The notes under the pieces were generated by a model, which saw only the letters and a list, made by a program, of their open reading frames with translations, was not told where the DNA came from and made no database searches. Positions 60,687-64,000 of a stretch of 64,000 nt of DNA are shown in pieces. Source of the stretch: Oreocharis arfaki (lineage: Eukaryota; Chordata; Aves; Passeriformes; Paramythiidae); the NCBI GenBank assembly GCA_013398015.1, contig VZRR01010270.1, positions 248,001 to 312,000 on the forward strand, read 5' to 3'. Each line of letters begins with the position of its first letter. The stretch's first letter is position 1. The position numbers and the translations under genes are program-made.

Positions 60687-61838
60687 ATAAGATCACAGAA
60701 TCAAAATTATTTGGGTAGGAAGGGACCTAATGGTCATCTAGTTCCAGCTCCCCTGTCATGGGGAGGGACGTCTTCCACTAGACCAGGTTGCTCAAACCCT
60801 CGTCCAACCCAGCCTTGAACACCTGAAGAGATGAGGCATCCACAACTTCTCTGAGTAACCTGTTCCAGTGCCTCACCAACAGTGAAGAATTTTTTCCTAA
60901 TATCTAAGTTAAACCCACTCTCCGTCAGTTTAAAGCCATTCCCCCTTGTCCTATCTCTACATGCCCTTGTAAAAAGTCCCTCTCCAGCTCTCCTGCAGAA
61001 CCCCGTTTAGGCACTGCAAGGCCACTCTAAGGTCTCACCGGAGCCTTCACTTCTCCAGGTTGAACAACCCCAGCTCTCTCATCCTGTCTTCATAGGAGAG
61101 GTGCTTCAGCCCTCTGAGCAACTTCATGGCTTCCTCTGGACTTGCTCCAACGGGTCCATGCCCTTTTTGTGCTGGGGACCCAGAGCTGGATGGGGCCGCT
61201 CCAGGTGGGGTCTCACGAGGGTGGCATAGGGGGGCAAAATCACTTCCCTTAGCCTGCTGGCCACACTACTTTTATGCAGCCTAGGATAAAATTGGATTTC
61301 TAGGCTATAAATGAACATTGCCAGGTCGTGCTGAGCTTCTTGTTAACAGCCCCCAGACCTTCTCCTCAGGGCTGCTCTCAATCCATTCTCCCCCAGCCTG
61401 TATTTGTGCTTGGGATTGCCCCGACCCAGGTGCAGAACCTCACGCTTGGCCTTGTTGAACTTCACGAGGTTCACACAGGCCCCCCTCTCCAGTCTGTCCA
61501 GGTCCCTCTGGATGCCATCCCCTCCCTCCAGAGTGTCAACTGCACCACACAGCTCAGTGTCACCAGCAAACCTGCTGAGGGTGCACTCAATCCCACTGTC
61601 CGTGTCACTGACAGAGATGTTAAACAGTGCCAGTCCCAATACCAGCCCTTGAGGAATGACACTTCCACTGCTTTCCACTTGAACATTGAGATGTTGACCA
61701 CAACTCTTTCAGTGCAACCCTCCAGCCAATTTTTTATCCACTGAGTGGTGCATCTGTCAAGTTTGTGTCTCTCTAGTTTAGAGACAAGGATGTCTTGTGG
61801 GACAGTGTCAAATGCTTTGCTCATGTCCTAGAAAATCT
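60687..61838 (-). mobile_element. CR1 non-LTR retrotransposon remnant (ORF2 C-terminal half and 3' end)
   Basis: Minus-strand copy of about 1.15 kb. Its 3' end at about 60687 reads tcacagaatca on the plus strand, as expected for avian CR1. The upstream part encodes reverse-transcriptase fragments in more than one frame: SKAFDTVPQDILVSKLERHK at the left end of the preserved ORF2, then DSGIECTLSRFAGDTEL, then KFNKAKREVLHLGRGNP, then ASRLREVILPPYATLVRPHL. The frame shifts between these pieces, and the catalytic FADD motif reads FAGD, so one metal-binding Asp is lost. It is 5'-truncated and inactive. It lies about 1.7 kb upstream of the ADTRP start codon. Confidence 0.93.
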
Positions 61839-64000
61839 AGCAGAAAAGGGTTTTCATCTGCCTTTACAGAATTTCTGGGTAGGGGCTGTACCATTATGAG
61901 CTGCTCTTCCTTGTCTAGACTCATGCCTATGACAAAAGGCAGGAAGAGAATAGGACTGCAGCATGGAAGGGTCCTTCTTATTAATAGTTTTCACACCAAA
62001 GACACTAAGCAGTCAGCTCTTTTAACAAGTAATCTTCACACCAGTCTTTCTGAGGTTGAGTGCAGCTTAAAAAATGGGAAGGCTGAGCATTCTGCTCAGT
62101 AGGTGCCTGAATGCATGCAAATGCATGTAAATGTATGCAAAATGGCAAGGTGTACTTTTTCTTTTCCGGAGGATTTTGGCCTGTATGGCTGGGAAGGTGT
62201 CAAATGCGGTGACAGTTTTCTGATGTGGACATCTGTCCCTCAGACTGAGACCATCTGCTTTGTTTTCCCATACACAAGAAGGAAGATACATTTCCTTCAG
62301 CCTAGATAAGGGATGAAATTCGGAAGCAGAAACATCACAAAGAAAGCATGAGCACCAAATAGGATCTGAAATCCAACATTCCACGCTTCATGGAGTCTTT
62401 CTTATTTCACAGCCAGTGTGATGTAGCAAGCAAATACACGGGAAGGGTCATATCTTATGCCATCTCTCCATGGGTATGAACATCAACTGAAGGTTCAGTG
62501 GAGTAGGAGATTCATCCCAAATCTTTTCGCAGTGAGTGGAAAAAGAAAGAAGGAGCATGCTGAGATGCAGCAGATGTGCTGCTGCAGATCTAGTGGGACT
62601 GTTTATGGAAACACAATTTTCCATCTGCTTGGTACCACACCCCAGCTCACATCTGCTTCTCCCCTGGAGCTGAGCCACATTCACACACTCTGACAATGCT
62701 CCCAATCCACTTCAGGGGCTCAACTGATTTGTGCAGCGATAGCTGACTTTGTGCTGAAGCAAACTGGGAGCTCCCAGTTAGTTTATCAACATGCTTCAGC
62801 TGAAGGATAGAACAAGTAACTGGAGCTGTAAATCACCTTGTGTACACAAAATGTCCTCTGCTCATGCCCAGTTCTATGGGAATGACTTAGGCCAGCTTGC
62901 TTGACTGCACTGAAATGGGTTTGAGTCACTCATGTTATTAGTGTGGTTCGGGTACAGAGGCCACAGCAAACAGTGTAAAGTGGCAATATCTTAGATGATT
63001 GTGTGTCTTCACTGATGGGCATGGTATTTCCAGGCCATCAGGCAGTCCCCAGTTAAGTCCATCATTACCATGTAGTGTTTAATTACCACCTCAACCTGTC
63101 GCTAATGAAGCAGCTGATAGAAAAAAAAATATTCTTGCTTCTTCACTTCTGACAATTTGTTCAGAGAACAGATAGGTGCCTTTCAAATATTCTTCAATAT
63201 TTTTGTACTGGCAAGGTTTCCTCTCTGCCAGGGCATCATACAGTGATGGCAAAACAAGTGAGAGCAAGGCAAGAAATTACTGGCAAGTGACAGCAGTTAG
63301 GATCAGGTGGCAGGAACAGATTCAAAGCCATGCAAAAGCCTAGGAAAGGTTTGGGAACTTAAAAAAAAATCCTGTCACTGTGCTTAGCTCTTTTCTAAGT
63401 TTAAGGACTAAGGATAAGGGACTGGTACAGACCGGGGTCTTGCTTCTGCTGGAGTGATTTTATGAGGTGAAAAGACCAGAAGGAGTTGGGCAAGTACAAT
63501 TTTATTTTCGTTTTTTGAAGTTTCTCTCCTTGACGCAGTTCTGCTATTTCACGTGTAGATTTCCTAGTTTGGTTCCTTTCAATTTACTGCTGTTATCAGC
63601 TGGCTTGCATTAGGGGCAGCATCCCTTGAAAGAGGGGCCCGGGGCTGTTCTTGTGCAGCATCCTCTGTGCAGGACATGAGCCTGTCTGGGGGCTCTGCCT
63701 CCCTGCGCTCTGGCTCAGTTGCAGATGGTGCAGGGGTCTGTGTGGAGGATGTGTTTTCTGACAAGCATTATCCAAGAAAGCTTTTTAGCATGTAGTGTGA
63801 GGCTGCCTGAGCTCCATGTCCCCAGGGACATCGATAATGGCAATTCGTTCTATGACAGCCCCAACGTATGAAATGAAACATAATTGACAAAATTGCAAGC
63901 TTGGCACAGTCTGCTCCAGGCATCCCCAAATCCTGAGGCAAGCTCTGCAAAATCATGCAGTTGATATAATTCACAAGACTTAATTCTCTCTGGTTTTATT
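61839..64000. other. ADTRP distal upstream flank, no gene assigned
   Basis: No recognisable exon. At 63579-63974 the minus strand carries adjacent open frames in different phases; the one at 63579-63764 is rich in Ser, Pro, Glu and Ala. I do not recognise them. In human the next gene on this side is HIVEP1, transcribed away from ADTRP; none of its zinc-finger coding sequence is visible. Confidence 0.45.

Noticed and set aside
61328..61744. 138-codon plus-strand ORF
   Set aside because: It is the antisense shadow of CR1 reverse transcriptase on the minus strand.

Overview
This looks like a window of a vertebrate nuclear genome, most likely a bird. Coding sequence is sparse and split by GT/AG introns, most of the sequence is CpG-poor and AT-rich, and the clearest interspersed repeats are CR1 non-LTR retrotransposons of the avian type. 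No bacterial operon, CRISPR array, rRNA or tRNA gene was seen. Almost all open reading frames here are chance ORFs.

The one gene that can be assigned with confidence is ADTRP (androgen-dependent TFPI-regulating protein), on the minus strand. Five coding exons were reconstructed by hand: 58855-59007, 51475-51609, 49929-50030, 39407-39522, and a fifth from 35694 down to about 35543 (or to the stop at 35505). They join in frame with canonical splice sites into 220 residues that correspond position for position with the human protein up to its last ~10 residues. The two residues reported as catalytic for the FAHFA-hydrolase activity of this family, Thr47 and His131, are both present at those exact positions. 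The last few residues are uncertain: exon 5 either reads through to a stop at 35505 or splices to a further exon. The best candidate for that exon is at 31574-31420, with a nearby poly(A) signal.

Layout: 1-31.4 kb is gene-free sequence downstream (3') of ADTRP. It holds a CpG-rich block at 24.96-25.43 kb with a near-consensus CTCF site and an adjoining CR1 3' fragment, several simple repeats, and an exon-like segment on the plus strand at 16769-16884. From 31.4 to 59.0 kb is ADTRP with its introns (7.2, 1.4, 10.4 and 3.7 kb). From 59.0 to 64 kb is 5' flanking sequence, including a CR1 ORF2 remnant at 60.69-61.84 kb. In human, ADTRP lies between TMEM170B (3' side) and HIVEP1 (5' side); no exon of either was recognised here.

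I found no convincing undescribed multi-gene system. The observations most worth checking are the ADTRP C-terminal exon, the CpG/CTCF block, and the plus-strand exon-like segment.
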